From Actinoplanes couchii (GTDB taxonomy: Bacteria > Actinomycetota > Actinomycetes > Mycobacteriales > Micromonosporaceae), in assembly GCF_016862075.1 (NCBI RefSeq), contig NZ_BOMG01000064.1, positions 248,001-312,000 on the forward strand: 64,000 nucleotides of DNA. The letters are read 5' to 3'. The notes beneath the pieces are model-generated. The model was not told the origin of the DNA. It saw nothing but the letters and a program-made list of their open reading frames with translations, and ran no database searches. Position 1 is the stretch's first letter. The number at the start of each line of letters is the position of its first letter. Of this stretch, positions 1 through 8,902 are shown piece by piece. The position numbers were made by a program, and so were the translations under genes.

Positions 1-120
1 CGGTAGCGGGTGATCTTAGCGTCCGCGTCGGCGATGGCCTGCCGTAACTTTTCGACCTCTCCGCGGTGTCGTGGGCGGCGAGTACGTCGCGGTACTTACC
101 GTCGCAGATGCCGCAGGCCT
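1..120 (-). pseudogene. Degenerate fragment, possibly recombinase/transposon C-terminus
   Basis: Read on the minus strand, about 15 codons (ACGICDGKYRDVLAAHD) run into a second frame that gives EVEKLRQAIADADAKITRYR at the window edge. A short coiled-coil of this style ending in 'RYR' is common at the C-terminus of actinobacterial serine recombinases, but the two pieces are in different frames and no catalytic domain is inside the window. I therefore treat it as a possible remnant cut by the window start; the assignment is weak. Confidence 0.25.
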
Positions 121-160
121 GCAAATCACCAGCCTGGTCTTGGTCGCGGCCAAACTGGGG

Positions 161-194
161 ACCGTTCCGAGACCGGGTCCGGTCTCGGAACGGT
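161..194. terminator. Perfect 16-bp hairpin, probable terminator
   Basis: Arms 161-176 and 179-194 are exact inverted copies (arm begins ACCGTTCCGAGACC) with a 2-nt loop. It lies 33 bases beyond the stop of the minus-strand CU044_5270-type gene, where a terminator would be expected. There is no run of T, as is usual in high-GC actinobacteria. A recombination site of a mobile element is an alternative. Confidence 0.55.
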
Positions 195-226
195 TTATCG
201 AACTCCGAGGCTTTCTCGAAGTATTG

Positions 227-1213
227 TCAGGGGCGGTTTCCGGCCTTGTCGACCACCGCCCGCTCGATCACCGCCGAGGTGCCGGTCAGCGTGCCGGCTT
301 TGCCGTCTAGGGTGTCGGCGACGAGATAGCTGCGCTGACCCAGGTATTCAAAAGTGGCCGGGTCGAAGATCCACTCGGTGCGTTCGTCGAGGTACGTCAT
401 CGCCACTGCCACGCCGGGCCGGCCCAGCGCGTCGACCGACTTCTCGACCATGGTTACCCCGGGGATCTTCGCCGCAGCCCGGAACAGCGCCCCGGTCAAG
501 GCCGGGGACAGCGCCGACTCGTCCACGGTGTCGCCGATGTAGTCGAAGGCAGCGTGATCGCGGGGCTTGTTGGTGTCCTCCTTCGTGGCGGCGTAGACCT
601 GCTCCAGCAGTACGTCCGGGTCGGCGGGCAGTTCCGTCCACTTCCGGTGCGGCTCCGGATCCTGCAGGACGATGTCGAAGCCCCGCTCCCGGATCAGCCC
701 GTCACCGGAACGCAGCGGAACCCAGATCTCCCGGTCGTGCAGCGCCTCCATCACCCGCGGGTCGACACCGGCCATCTGCTGGTCCGGACCGTTCTCCGGG
801 AAGGTGAGGAACCCGACCCGGCTCTTGACGTAGACGAATCCGCTGTCGCCGGACGGTGGCTTCTCCTCGGCGGCGGCGGCGACCCGTTTCAGCAGCACCG
901 TGGCCCCGTCCACGGAGGCACGCTGGACCGGGACGATGATCGGTGCGACGTACGTCTGGCGAATCTCGGTGCCGCCGGCCCACGGGCGGATCGCCACTAC
1001 GGCTCCGCCGAGCAGCACCGCGGCCATGGCCGCCGCCGTCACCAGGACAATCCGCAGTCGACGGGCCGACGGGCGGGCGCTGATACCGGTCATCAGGGTC
1101 CGCTTCAGGTTCCGCTGCCGGTCCGGGGTCAGGTCCCGGGCATCGGCCGGCGGCAACAGTCGCAGAAGGTCTTCGCGGATCATGTCGTCCTGCTCATGCT
1201 GCCTGGCGGTCAT
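227..1213 (-). CDS. CU044_5270-type membrane protein, likely partner of the sigma factor
   Basis: 328 aa. The N-terminal 50 residues are acidic and basic mixed (DMIREDLLRLLPPADARDL), followed by one membrane segment at about residues 54-73 (LRIVLVTAAAMAAVLLGGAVVAI) and a large outer domain. The layout and the ending (EWIFDPATFEYLGQRSYLV) match the actinobacterial CU044_5270 family, which commonly follows an ECF sigma factor. The ATG overlaps the sigma factor stop (ATGA), so translation is coupled. Known of such pairs: the membrane protein probably controls the sigma factor or senses at the envelope. A zinc-binding anti-sigma motif is not visible, so an anti-sigma role is inference. Confidence 0.75.
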   Translation of the reverse strand: MTARQHEQDDMIREDLLRLLPPADARDLTPDRQRNLKRTLMTGISARPSARRLRIVLVTAAAMAAVLLGGAVVAIRPWAGGTEIRQTYVAPIIVPVQRASVDGATVLLKRVAAAAEEKPPSGDSGFVYVKSRVGFLTFPENGPDQQMAGVDPRVMEALHDREIWVPLRSGDGLIRERGFDIVLQDPEPHRKWTELPADPDVLLEQVYAATKEDTNKPRDHAAFDYIGDTVDESALSPALTGALFRAAAKIPGVTMVEKSVDALGRPGVAVAMTYLDERTEWIFDPATFEYLGQRSYLVADTLDGKAGTLTGTSAVIERAVVDKAGNRP

Positions 1214-1815
1214 CGGTCCCTCCCGTGGATCGTCTGGGCGGCGGGAAAACGGCTGTGGGCGGCGGCACCCCGGCTCTTCAGTTCGGCCTCGGCCAAGCTG
1301 CGCAACCTGTCCCTGGCCCGGGACAGTCGTGAGCGGACGGTGCCGACCGGGATGCCCAAGGCCTCGGCCGCCGACGCGTAGTCCAGCCCGGCCCAGACGC
1401 AGAGGGTGAACACATCCCGATAGGGCTGCCGGAGCCGCGCCAGCGCTGCCTTCGCCGCGGCCAGTTCCTCGCGCTCCTGTATGCGCCCGACCACGTCGTC
1501 GGCGAAATCCGGCACCTGCTGGTCCGGGAGCCGGTCCATGACCGCCCGGTGCCGCCGCATCGTCCGCCGCAGGTTGCGCAGCACGTTGGTGGCGATACCC
1601 AGCAGCCAGGGCAGCACGCTGTCGCCGTCCGGGCGCAGCCGGTGCCGTACCCGCCAGGCCTCGAAGAAGGTCAGCGAGACGACGTCCTCGGCCACGCTCC
1701 AGTCGGCGGACACCCGAATCGCGTGCCGGTAGACCGCGCCGGCGTGTTCCTCGAAGGCCTGCCCGAACGCCGCGACGTCACCGGCGCGGATCCGTGTTCG
1801 TAGTGAAGGGTTCAC
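1210..1815 (-). CDS. RNA polymerase ECF sigma factor (sigma-70 family)
   Basis: 201 aa from a GTG start (VNPSLRTRIRAGD). Region 2 is visible as EEHAGAVYRHAIRVSADWSVAEDVVSLTF (quoted as adjacent pieces: AGAVYRHAIR, AEDVVSLTFFEAW), and region 4 as RQPYRDVFTLCVW plus the helix-turn-helix IPVGTVRSRLSRARDRL. An upstream ATG at 1941 would add 42 residues of unlikely composition and overlap the P450 gene, so the GTG at 1815 is preferred. It directs RNA polymerase to a dedicated promoter set. The stop overlaps the start of the following membrane-protein gene, which is its likely regulatory partner. Confidence 0.85.
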   Translation of the reverse strand: MNPSLRTRIRAGDVAAFGQAFEEHAGAVYRHAIRVSADWSVAEDVVSLTFFEAWRVRHRLRPDGDSVLPWLLGIATNVLRNLRRTMRRHRAVMDRLPDQQVPDFADDVVGRIQEREELAAAKAALARLRQPYRDVFTLCVWAGLDYASAAEALGIPVGTVRSRLSRARDRLRSLAEAELKSRGAAAHSRFPAAQTIHGRDR

Positions 1816-1924
1816 ATCAGATTCTGTCCGGAGGCAGCGGAAAGTTCCCAAAATCTTTCTATGACTGGAGGGACTCGAGCAAGGCCCGGCTGACAGGTCA
1901 TCCGCCCTGGCGAGGAAACACTGC

Positions 1925-3163
1925 TCACCACTGCAGGGCAAGCTCCAGGGGTCCGCGGACGTTGACGGAGTTGCGGATCGGCACGGTGGTGCCCGGGGGC
2001 AGCGACAGGCCCGGGAGGCGGGCCGTCAGGATTTCGAGGGCGATGCGGGCCTGAGCCCGGGCCGGGGCCGCGCCGACGCAGGTGTGGATGCCGGCGCCGA
2101 AGGCGAGGTGCCGGGCCGGGCGGCGGGTCACGTCGAAGCGGGCGGGGTCGGGATAGCGGTCCTCGTCGTGGCCGGCGGAGGCGAAGAGCAGCATGAGGTC
2201 GGCACCGGCGGGAATGTCGACGCCGGCGAGCACGGCGTCGCTGGTGGCGTGGCGGAACATCGCGGGGATCGGCGCTTCGTAGCGCAGCGTCTCCTCGACG
2301 GCCTGCGGGATCAGTGACGGGTCGCGGAGCAGCAGCTCCCACTGCGCGGGGTGGGCGGTCAGCAGGCGCAGGGCGCTGCCGATCAGGTCGGCGGTGGTGA
2401 TGTGGCTCGCGCCGAACGTGCTGCACAGCGACGTGACCACCTCGGACTCCTGGTCGTACGACAGATTTTCCCCAGGAGCGACCCCGGGACCGAAGGCCGC
2501 GGTGACGTCGCTGATCAGGTCGCCCGCCGGGGCCGCGTGGCGACGGCGCACGTACTCGGCGACCAGGTTCTTGAAGACGACGACGGTCTCGCCGACCAGG
2601 AGCTCCTGCTCGACCGTGAAGTCGATGCTGCCCAGGGAGAACTGGGCCTCGCTGCCTTCCTTGACCACCGGGATGTCGTCGGGGGCGAAGCCGAACAGGG
2701 CGGCGGCGGTCTGGACCGGCAGCGGCGCGGAGAAGCGGGCGACCAGGTCGGCACTGCCGTCGTCGATGAACGAGTCCACGAGTGCTTCGGCGCGCGTACG
2801 GATGGCTGGTTCGAGGTTTTTGAGCCGGCCGGTCGTCGTGAGGTGCTTGGCGTAGGGCTGGCGGAGGCGGCGGTGCGCGGGGTCGTCGGTGGTGACGGCG
2901 TCGGGGGTCTGCGGGTAGCTGCGGGACAGCACCGCGATCGTCGACGGGTAGGGGGCCTTGATGCCGCGCAGGCTGTTGACCGACGAGAAGACGGCCGGGT
3001 TCTTGAGGACCGCGTCGATCTCGGCGAAGCGGGTGAGGACGTAGGCGTCCAGGCGCGGCGAGTAGAAGACCGGCTCTTTGCGCCGGGCCTCGGCGTGGAA
3101 GGGGAACGGGTCCTCGGCATGGGCTCCGAGCGGGTCGTAGCTCTCGGCGAGTGCGCTGGTCAT
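1925..3163 (-). CDS. Cytochrome P450
   Basis: 412 aa, the usual size of a bacterial class I P450. Visible signatures: an I-helix with GASHITT, the K-helix EETLR, and the haem loop FGAGIHTCVG with the cysteine ligand at residue 362. It would insert one oxygen atom into a small substrate, using ferredoxin and reductase encoded elsewhere (none is in the window). It starts one base after the stop of the second ABC permease and so is the last gene of the transporter operon. This suggests that the transported compound, or something made from it, is the P450 substrate; that link is inference. The substrate cannot be read from sequence. Confidence 0.92.
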   Translation of the reverse strand: MTSALAESYDPLGAHAEDPFPFHAEARRKEPVFYSPRLDAYVLTRFAEIDAVLKNPAVFSSVNSLRGIKAPYPSTIAVLSRSYPQTPDAVTTDDPAHRRLRQPYAKHLTTTGRLKNLEPAIRTRAEALVDSFIDDGSADLVARFSAPLPVQTAAALFGFAPDDIPVVKEGSEAQFSLGSIDFTVEQELLVGETVVVFKNLVAEYVRRRHAAPAGDLISDVTAAFGPGVAPGENLSYDQESEVVTSLCSTFGASHITTADLIGSALRLLTAHPAQWELLLRDPSLIPQAVEETLRYEAPIPAMFRHATSDAVLAGVDIPAGADLMLLFASAGHDEDRYPDPARFDVTRRPARHLAFGAGIHTCVGAAPARAQARIALEILTARLPGLSLPPGTTVPIRNSVNVRGPLELALQW

Positions 3164-3164
3164 G

Positions 3165-4019
3165 TCAGGGCTCCTGTCGGACGAAGGGCTTTCCGAGGGC
3201 GCGGGGCCGGCGGTGCCGGGTGGCGAAGAGCACCATCGCGAGCAGAGCCAGCAGGTACGGGGCGGCGATGAGCAGCTGCGAGTTCAGGGTCACGCCCAGC
3301 GCGGGCAGGGCGAGCCGCAGCGCGTCGGCGAGGCCGAAGACCGCGCAGCCGACGAGGGTGCGGCCGAGGCGCCAGCCGCCGAAGATGACCGCGGCGATGA
3401 CGAGGTAGCCGCGGCCGGCGGTCATGTTCTGGTTGAACGAGCCGACCTCCCCCACCGCGAGGTACGCGCCGCCGAGCCCGGCGAGGGCGCCGCACCAGAG
3501 CAGTGCCTGGCGGCGGCGCAGGCCGACCCGGATGCCGGTCATGTCGGCGGCGCGCGGGTTCTCACCGACAGCGCGCAGTTCCAGGCCCCACCGGCTGCGT
3601 TCGACCAGCCACCAGGTCAGCAGGACGATGCCGGGCAGCAGGAGCAGCGGCCAGCGCTGGGGCGGGCGGCTGCCGAACGTGGCGCCGGCGATCAGGAAGC
3701 TGGTCAGGCCGAGTACGAGCGCGTTGAGGACCAGACCGACGACGAACGTGTTGATCGTGAGGCGGTGGGCGAGGTTGCCGTGGATCAGGCCGATCAGCGC
3801 GCCGGTCAGCACGCCGGCGGCCAGGCCGGTGGTGGCGCTGCCCGTGGCGCCGGCGACGGCTACCGAGCTGAAGGCCGCGCCGAGCATCATGGCCTCGACG
3901 GAGATGTTGAGGGTGCCGGCGCGTTCGGCGAGGTACTCGCCGCAGGCGGCGAACGCGAGCGGGGCCGTGAGGCGCAGGCTGCTGGAGAGAACGGTCCCGA
4001 GGTCGTCGAGGAGATTCAT
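3165..4019 (-). CDS. BMP-type ABC transporter, inner-membrane permease 2
   Basis: 284 aa with about eight hydrophobic segments. The motif AERAGTLNISVEAMMLGAAF near residue 30 is the typical 'G-x-N-I-x-x-E/G-x-M' signature of permeases partnered with BMP-family lipoproteins (YufQ/NupQ/TmpC-linked type). The start is the ATG at 4019, which overlaps the stop of the preceding permease (ATGA). A much longer open frame continues upstream but is antisense-like, arginine-rich sequence that overlaps the other permease and is not used. It forms the membrane channel with the neighbouring permease. Confidence 0.9.
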   Translation of the reverse strand: MNLLDDLGTVLSSSLRLTAPLAFAACGEYLAERAGTLNISVEAMMLGAAFSSVAVAGATGSATTGLAAGVLTGALIGLIHGNLAHRLTINTFVVGLVLNALVLGLTSFLIAGATFGSRPPQRWPLLLLPGIVLLTWWLVERSRWGLELRAVGENPRAADMTGIRVGLRRRQALLWCGALAGLGGAYLAVGEVGSFNQNMTAGRGYLVIAAVIFGGWRLGRTLVGCAVFGLADALRLALPALGVTLNSQLLIAAPYLLALLAMVLFATRHRRPRALGKPFVRQEP

Positions 4020-5041
4020 GCGACGGCCAGCCTTCTCCAGGGAACCCGCGGGGCGACGAAAGCGAGAACCAGTAACGCTTTCACGATGTCGGCGAGGTAG
4101 GACGGGACGCCGGTGGCCGCGAGGAAGCTGCCGCCCGAGCGCAGCACGGCGAACAGCAGCGCGACGGGGATCGCGAGCAGCGGCCGGTTGCGGGCGATCA
4201 GTGCGACGAGCAGGCCGTCCCAGCCGAGGCCGAGGGTGCCACCGGGCTGGAGCCGGTTGGTGCTGAGCGGGCTGGTCAGCAGCACGGCACCGGCGAGTCC
4301 GGCGAGGGTGCCGGAAATGGCGAGGGCAGAACCGGTCACCACCGTGACGCGTACGCCGGAGTGCGCCGCGGCCGCGGGATTGAGCCCCAGCATCGTGACC
4401 CGGAAACCCCATCTCGTACGCGTGAGGAGCACGGCGACGGAGACGGCCGCCGCGACGGCGATCAGTAGACCCGCGTTGAGTTGTAGTCCCGGGTAGCTGC
4501 CCAGCGAGCCGAGCAGCGCGCGGGGCGGGAGCTTGTTCGTCTGCGGCAGCACGGTCGCCCGGCCGAGGCGCGACTCCTGCAGCAGCCACGGGGTGTTGAC
4601 CGCGAACGCGACGACCTGCTGGGCGACGAACGTCATCAGCAGCGTGCTGACCACGATGTCGACGCCGCGCAGCCGATGCATGAGGGCGCTGAGCCACGCC
4701 CAGAATCCGGCCGCCAGCGCGCCTGCCAGCCCGACGACGGCGATCAGCGCGGGGCCGGGCAGGGCGAGGCGCAGCCCGGCGGCGGCGCCGGCGAGGGCAC
4801 CGATGAGCACTTGACCTTCTTGACCGATGTTGAACACGCCGGCGGAGGCACTGACGCAGGCGCCGGCGGCGATGAGCAGCAGTGGGGCCGCGTACAGCAG
4901 CGTCACGCTGATCGCTGTCGCGTCGGCCACGCTGCCGCGTACGAGAGCCTGCATCGCCTCGACCGGGGAGCCGCCGGTGGCGACGATGAGCACGGCCGAC
5001 ACCAGCAGGGCCAGGGCAGACCAGGCGGCGGTACGCGTCAC
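4016..5041 (-). CDS. BMP-type ABC transporter, inner-membrane permease 1
   Basis: 341 aa, strongly hydrophobic, with the conserved SASAGVFNIGQEGQVLIGAL stretch near residue 65 typical of the YufP/NupP branch of the branched-chain/nucleoside permease superfamily. ATGA overlaps link it to the ATPase gene upstream (5038-5041) and to the second permease downstream (4016-4019). The two permeases probably form a heterodimer in the membrane. Family members import nucleosides, purines or related compounds; the exact cargo is not known. Confidence 0.9.
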   Translation of the reverse strand: MTRTAAWSALALLVSAVLIVATGGSPVEAMQALVRGSVADATAISVTLLYAAPLLLIAAGACVSASAGVFNIGQEGQVLIGALAGAAAGLRLALPGPALIAVVGLAGALAAGFWAWLSALMHRLRGVDIVVSTLLMTFVAQQVVAFAVNTPWLLQESRLGRATVLPQTNKLPPRALLGSLGSYPGLQLNAGLLIAVAAAVSVAVLLTRTRWGFRVTMLGLNPAAAAHSGVRVTVVTGSALAISGTLAGLAGAVLLTSPLSTNRLQPGGTLGLGWDGLLVALIARNRPLLAIPVALLFAVLRSGGSFLAATGVPSYLADIVKALLVLAFVAPRVPWRRLAVA

Positions 5042-6528
5042 CCGGCGCCTCCCCCGACGAGCATCCCCAGCTGTTCGGGGGTGGCCTCGGCGGCGTGCAG
5101 CTCACCCGCGACACGTCCGGAAGCGATCACCAGCACCCGGTCGGCGAGCCCGAGCACTTCCTCGATCTCGGTGGAGATGAGCAGCACTGCCATGCCGTCG
5201 TGCGCGCATCGGCGCAGGCGCTCGTGGAGGTCCTCGGCGGCGCCGACGTCGAGGCCCTGGGTGGGCTGGGCGAGGACCAGGACGCGCGGGTCGCCGGAGA
5301 GTTCGCGGGCGAGGACGACGCGCTGCTGGTTGCCGCCGGAGAGGCTGCTCAGCGGCGCGTCGAGGGAGGTTGCGACGACGCCGAACTCCGCGGCGAGTTC
5401 GCGGGCGCGACGGCGCAGGCGGCGGCGGTCGAGCCAGACGCGCGTACCGAGATCCTTCATGGTCAGGTTGGCGGCGACGCTCATGGCGGGGACGACGGCG
5501 GCCCGGTGCCGGTCCTCGGGGACGATGCCGAGGCCGGCGGTGTGCAGGGCGCCGGGTGTGCGCAGGTCGACGGGGACGCCGCCGACCTCGACGGTGCCGG
5601 CGTCCGGGGTGACGAGGCCGCAGAGGACGTCGCCGATCTGGGCCTGGCCGTTGCCCTCGGCGCCGTAGAGGCCGGCGATCTCCCCCGGGCGTACCTCGAG
5701 GTCGATTCCGGTCAGGCCGGGGGCGGTCAGGCCGCGGATCCGCAGCGCGGGATCGCCCTGGGCTTTTTCCGGGACGTGGGGCGCGGCGGGGATCAGGCCG
5801 AGCGCGGCGGCGTCGGCGACCTCGCGGCCGACCATCTGGCGGGCCAGCTCGGCCACGTCCGTCGCGGCGGTCGCGCTGCGGAAGACCACGCGGCCGTGGC
5901 GCAGCACGGTGACCCGGTCGGTGGCGGCGGTGATCTCGGCCAGCTTGTGGCTGATCAATACGACCGCGCGGCCCTCGGAGCGGACCACCCGGCGCAGCAC
6001 GGCGAAGAGCTCGGCCGACTCGGCGCGGGTCAGCACCGAGGTCGGTTCGTCGAGGATCAGCACTGCCGGGTCGCGGCGCAGGCACTTGATCAGTTCGACG
6101 CGCTGCCGTTCGCCGGCCGACAGTGACGCGACCGTCGCCAGCGGATCGACAGGCAGCCCGTACCGCTGACTCATCTCGTGAATCTCCGCGCAGGCGCGGG
6201 AGCGCCGGATCCGGCCGGTGTCGCCGAGGATGACGTTCTCCCACACCGTCAGCGGCTCGACGAGGCTGAAATGCTGGTGCACCATGCCGATCCCGAGCGC
6301 CACGGCCTCGCGCGGGCTGCCGGCGGTGACCGGGCGGCCGTCGCGGAGGATCGTGCCCGCGTCTCGGGTCTCCAGGCCGAGCAGGATGCGCATCAGGGTC
6401 GACTTGCCCGCGCCGTTCTCGCCCAGCAGGCCGTGGATCTCGCCACGCTCGACGTCGAGATCCACGGCGTCGCAGGCGACGACCGTGCCGTACCGCTTCG
6501 TGATGCCCCGCAGCGTGAGCGCGCCCAT
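5038..6528 (-). CDS. BMP-type ABC transporter, double ATP-binding protein
   Basis: 496 aa, two ABC domains. Domain 1 (about residues 1-235) has Walker A GENGAGKST, signature LSAGERQRVE and Walker B VLILDEPTS. Domain 2 (about 255-490) has the loosened GAEGNGQ Walker A, signature LSGGNQQRVV and VLVLAQPTQ. The degenerate second site is normal in the sugar/nucleoside (RbsA/YufO-like) class. It powers import through the two permeases. It begins one base downstream of the lipoprotein gene (stop near 6530) and overlaps the first permease gene by four bases. Confidence 0.92.
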   Translation of the reverse strand: MGALTLRGITKRYGTVVACDAVDLDVERGEIHGLLGENGAGKSTLMRILLGLETRDAGTILRDGRPVTAGSPREAVALGIGMVHQHFSLVEPLTVWENVILGDTGRIRRSRACAEIHEMSQRYGLPVDPLATVASLSAGERQRVELIKCLRRDPAVLILDEPTSVLTRAESAELFAVLRRVVRSEGRAVVLISHKLAEITAATDRVTVLRHGRVVFRSATAATDVAELARQMVGREVADAAALGLIPAAPHVPEKAQGDPALRIRGLTAPGLTGIDLEVRPGEIAGLYGAEGNGQAQIGDVLCGLVTPDAGTVEVGGVPVDLRTPGALHTAGLGIVPEDRHRAAVVPAMSVAANLTMKDLGTRVWLDRRRLRRRARELAAEFGVVATSLDAPLSSLSGGNQQRVVLARELSGDPRVLVLAQPTQGLDVGAAEDLHERLRRCAHDGMAVLLISTEIEEVLGLADRVLVIASGRVAGELHAAEATPEQLGMLVGGGAG

Positions 6529-6529
6529 G

Positions 6530-7594
6530 TCAGTTGCCGAGCTTCTTCACTTCCGCCGCCGGATCGATCTTCTTGGCGCCGATGTCGGCGATGAACGCGG
6601 CCAGCTTCGCGTTCTGCTCAGGCGTGCCGTGACACAACTTCACCGTCGGGTACGGGTCGACGCCCAGCTGCCAGACCTTCGTGACACCCATCCGCAGCTG
6701 CCCCGCGGCGAACAGCGTCAGCGCGGCCTCGAAGTAGTCGCCCGGGTCGAACAGCACCGACACGTCGAACGCCGGATTCGTGGAGTCGCAACGGTCGGTG
6801 CCGGGCGTCAGCGTGATCAGCTTCTTCTCGTTGGCGAGCGCCGTCGCCGCGTCGGTGGCGCCACCCAGATACGGGTAGAGCGCGCCGACGCCCTGGCTGA
6901 TCTGCGCGTTCGCCGCCTCGCGCGCCTTGCCGGAGTCGTTGAAATCCCCGGCGTACGTGGTCACGAGCGTCGCCTCGGGGATGATCTCGCGGATCCCGGC
7001 CTTGAACGCGGTCGCGGCCACGACGGTGAAGTCGGCCTCGGGCCCGCTGACGAAGCCGGCCTTCGTGGTGCCCTTCTCCCGCATGAGCAGCCCGGCGGCG
7101 TACCCGGCGACGAGCATCGACTGGTTCGGGTCGTCGCTGGACAGCGTGATCTCGGGGGTCTGCGCGACGTTCGCGGACGAGGGCACGTACCAGGCGGTCT
7201 TCTGGCAGACCGCCTCGGTGGAGGCGGGGATCGCGTCCTTGAGTTCGGCGGCTCCGATCGCGACCATGTCGACCTTCTGCTGGCAGAGCGCGCGGGCGGC
7301 GTTGAGTGCCTCGGCGACGGGGACGCTGCCCCGCTTGATCACCTGCCAGCCCTGCTTCGTGGCGAACGCCTCGGCCTTGACGACGAAGCTCTCGTAGTAG
7401 CCGTTGTCGTTGATGTCGCCGGGGCTCAGCACCCCGATGACGACCTTGCCGTCACCGTTGACGTCGGGCTCGCCCGGTGGGAGCGTCCCCGCTTCGTTGA
7501 TTCCCGGGGGCGCTTCCGGAGTCGCGGTGGCGTCGTTGCTGACGCAGGCGGTGAGCAGGAGCAGGCTGGCGGCGGCGAGGATTGCTCTCTTCAC
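6530..7594 (-). CDS. BMP family substrate-binding lipoprotein
   Basis: 354 aa. Signal peptide with lipobox LLTAC (cysteine at about residue 17), then a BMP/Med-type periplasmic-binding fold: KVVIGVLSPGDINDNGYYES and GVGALYPYLGGATDAA are typical BMP signatures. It captures the cargo outside the cell for the ABC importer encoded directly downstream. It is the first gene of the five-gene operon that ends with the P450. A small inverted repeat (GTCCG-atg-CGGAC, 7635-7647) lies about 40 bases upstream and could be an operator; no regulator gene sits next to it. Confidence 0.92.
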   Translation of the reverse strand: MKRAILAAASLLLLTACVSNDATATPEAPPGINEAGTLPPGEPDVNGDGKVVIGVLSPGDINDNGYYESFVVKAEAFATKQGWQVIKRGSVPVAEALNAARALCQQKVDMVAIGAAELKDAIPASTEAVCQKTAWYVPSSANVAQTPEITLSSDDPNQSMLVAGYAAGLLMREKGTTKAGFVSGPEADFTVVAATAFKAGIREIIPEATLVTTYAGDFNDSGKAREAANAQISQGVGALYPYLGGATDAATALANEKKLITLTPGTDRCDSTNPAFDVSVLFDPGDYFEAALTLFAAGQLRMGVTKVWQLGVDPYPTVKLCHGTPEQNAKLAAFIADIGAKKIDPAAEVKKLGN

Positions 7595-7660
7595 CCGCCC
7601 AGTAAACTCACAGCTGTCGATTTCGTAAAGGTCCGTCCGATGCGGACATCCGTCGACCAG

Positions 7661-8094
7661 TCAATCGATGGTGACGACTACGTTCTCGGCGGCACCGGGG
7701 GGCGAGCCGAAGGTCAGGGCCCGCTGCGCCTCCGGGTACGGGATCCGATCGCCACCGTGCTCACCTGGCACACCTACCCCCGGTTCGCTCTCCTCACGGC
7801 CGTCCCGGCCGGGCCCTCTGCCGCTGGTCAGTCGATGCAGGTGCACGACCGTAGGAGTGCACGCCGAATGCCCCTCTCGGCCCGGTACTGCGCCGTCGCG
7901 TTGATCAGGCCGATGGGCATGGATGGGCAATACCAGTCGCCTTCCACCTGGATGGCCCCGTTACTGCTGCTTCGAATGCCGAGTTGGTCGTCGCAGTAGT
8001 CGAAGACCACAGTTGTGGCCGAGCGCTTCCTTGTCGACCGTGGACTTGGCCGCCGGTGCCGCATTTCTGGTGTGGGGATCACCACGGACGCCAC
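7661..8094 (-). pseudogene. Fragment of an actinobacterial transposase-like protein
   Basis: The frame 7828-8094 contains FDYCDDQLGI, AIQVEGDWYCPSMP and LINATAQYRAERG, after which the reading continues in another frame to about 7661. From memory, this word order is shared by a widespread actinobacterial transposase-like family several hundred residues long. Only a short central piece remains, with at least one frame change and no catalytic core, so this is a dead remnant. The family name is uncertain. Confidence 0.4.
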
Positions 8095-8121
8095 GTTGAC
8101 CGAGATGCCTGAGGCCAGCCG

Positions 8122-8763
8122 TCATGCAGCTCGCCTACTCCCGAGGGGTCTCAACCTGACGGGATCGTTCCTGAGTTGAGTGCACCGGGAGCGACGGGCA
8201 CCATCATGACAACGGTACTCGCTGTCGGCACTTGAGGGTTCACCTCCACCGTTGCCGGGGTTCGGATGGCCGGTGAATCCCACGGGGGCGACGATGACAA
8301 GGTAGCGCTCGATGTCGGCGTTACCGTCGATGAGGCGTTCCCGTTCAGGACCATCGAGATGGTCGATGGCGCGGAGAGTCCTGAACACGGCCTCCCGGCC
8401 AGCGTGCAGAACGGTTACCGCGAGGCGTCCAGCACCGGCCGGCAGCTCCAGCCCGTCTGCGCAGTGGAAGGTGTCACCGAAGTGCAACAGACCGCTGGGG
8501 AAGTCGACCACGAAGTCGAAGACTCCGTCCCATCCGGAATTGTCTTCGACTACTCGGGATCGACTGTAAGCCTTCACGACCAACTGCACCGGGATGATTC
8601 TCTGAGTGGCGCAGATGTAGACCGCCTCGTTACTGGCTGCGACGATCCCCAGGCCAGCGCGGTGCCTTGCCTCGCGGGCTGCTTCCTCGTCACGGGGAAG
8701 TTCCGCGTCCCGAATGATCATCAAATTGAACTCTGGACGAATACTGAGCCTTTTGGTGAGCAA
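8122..8763 (-). CDS. Hypothetical protein, actinobacterial; 3' end may be frameshifted
   Basis: About 213 aa from a TTG start preceded by AAAGGAG five bases upstream. The core (LSIRPEFNLMIIRDAEL ... WDGVFDFVVDFPSG ... IERYLVIVAPVGF) looks like a real soluble protein. I recall similar hypothetical proteins in actinomycetes but no function. From about residue 165 the frame turns arginine-rich, while the neighbouring frame reads VEVNPQVPTASTVVMMV up to a stop at 8151, so a one-base shift near 8240 is likely. Function unknown. Decayed genes lie on both sides. Confidence 0.5.
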   Translation of the reverse strand: MLTKRLSIRPEFNLMIIRDAELPRDEEAAREARHRAGLGIVAASNEAVYICATQRIIPVQLVVKAYSRSRVVEDNSGWDGVFDFVVDFPSGLLHFGDTFHCADGLELPAGAGRLAVTVLHAGREAVFRTLRAIDHLDGPERERLIDGNADIERYLVIVAPVGFTGHPNPGNGGGEPSSADSEYRCHDGARRSRCTQLRNDPVRLRPLGSRRAA

Positions 8764-8902
8764 ACGTCTCCTTTCGCCATAGTGAGAGCTGCGCGGACCC
8801 GGTCCCAGCGCTGGTCCGTCAGTTCCCATGCGGTGAGATGGTCGAGGACATTGAGGTCACGCGGGTTCGGCAAGCCCGTCTCCTCGGCTCAGCGGTGCGG
8901 AG

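Noticed and set aside
554..1409. Plus-strand open frames opposite the sigma factor and membrane protein genes
   Set aside because: These are antisense shadows: no ribosome sites, no family motifs, and biased Arg/Gly/Pro composition.
4020..5114. Extension of the second BMP permease frame to 5114
   Set aside because: Composition is arginine-rich without membrane helices and it overlaps the first permease; the ATG at 4019 is coupled to that gene.
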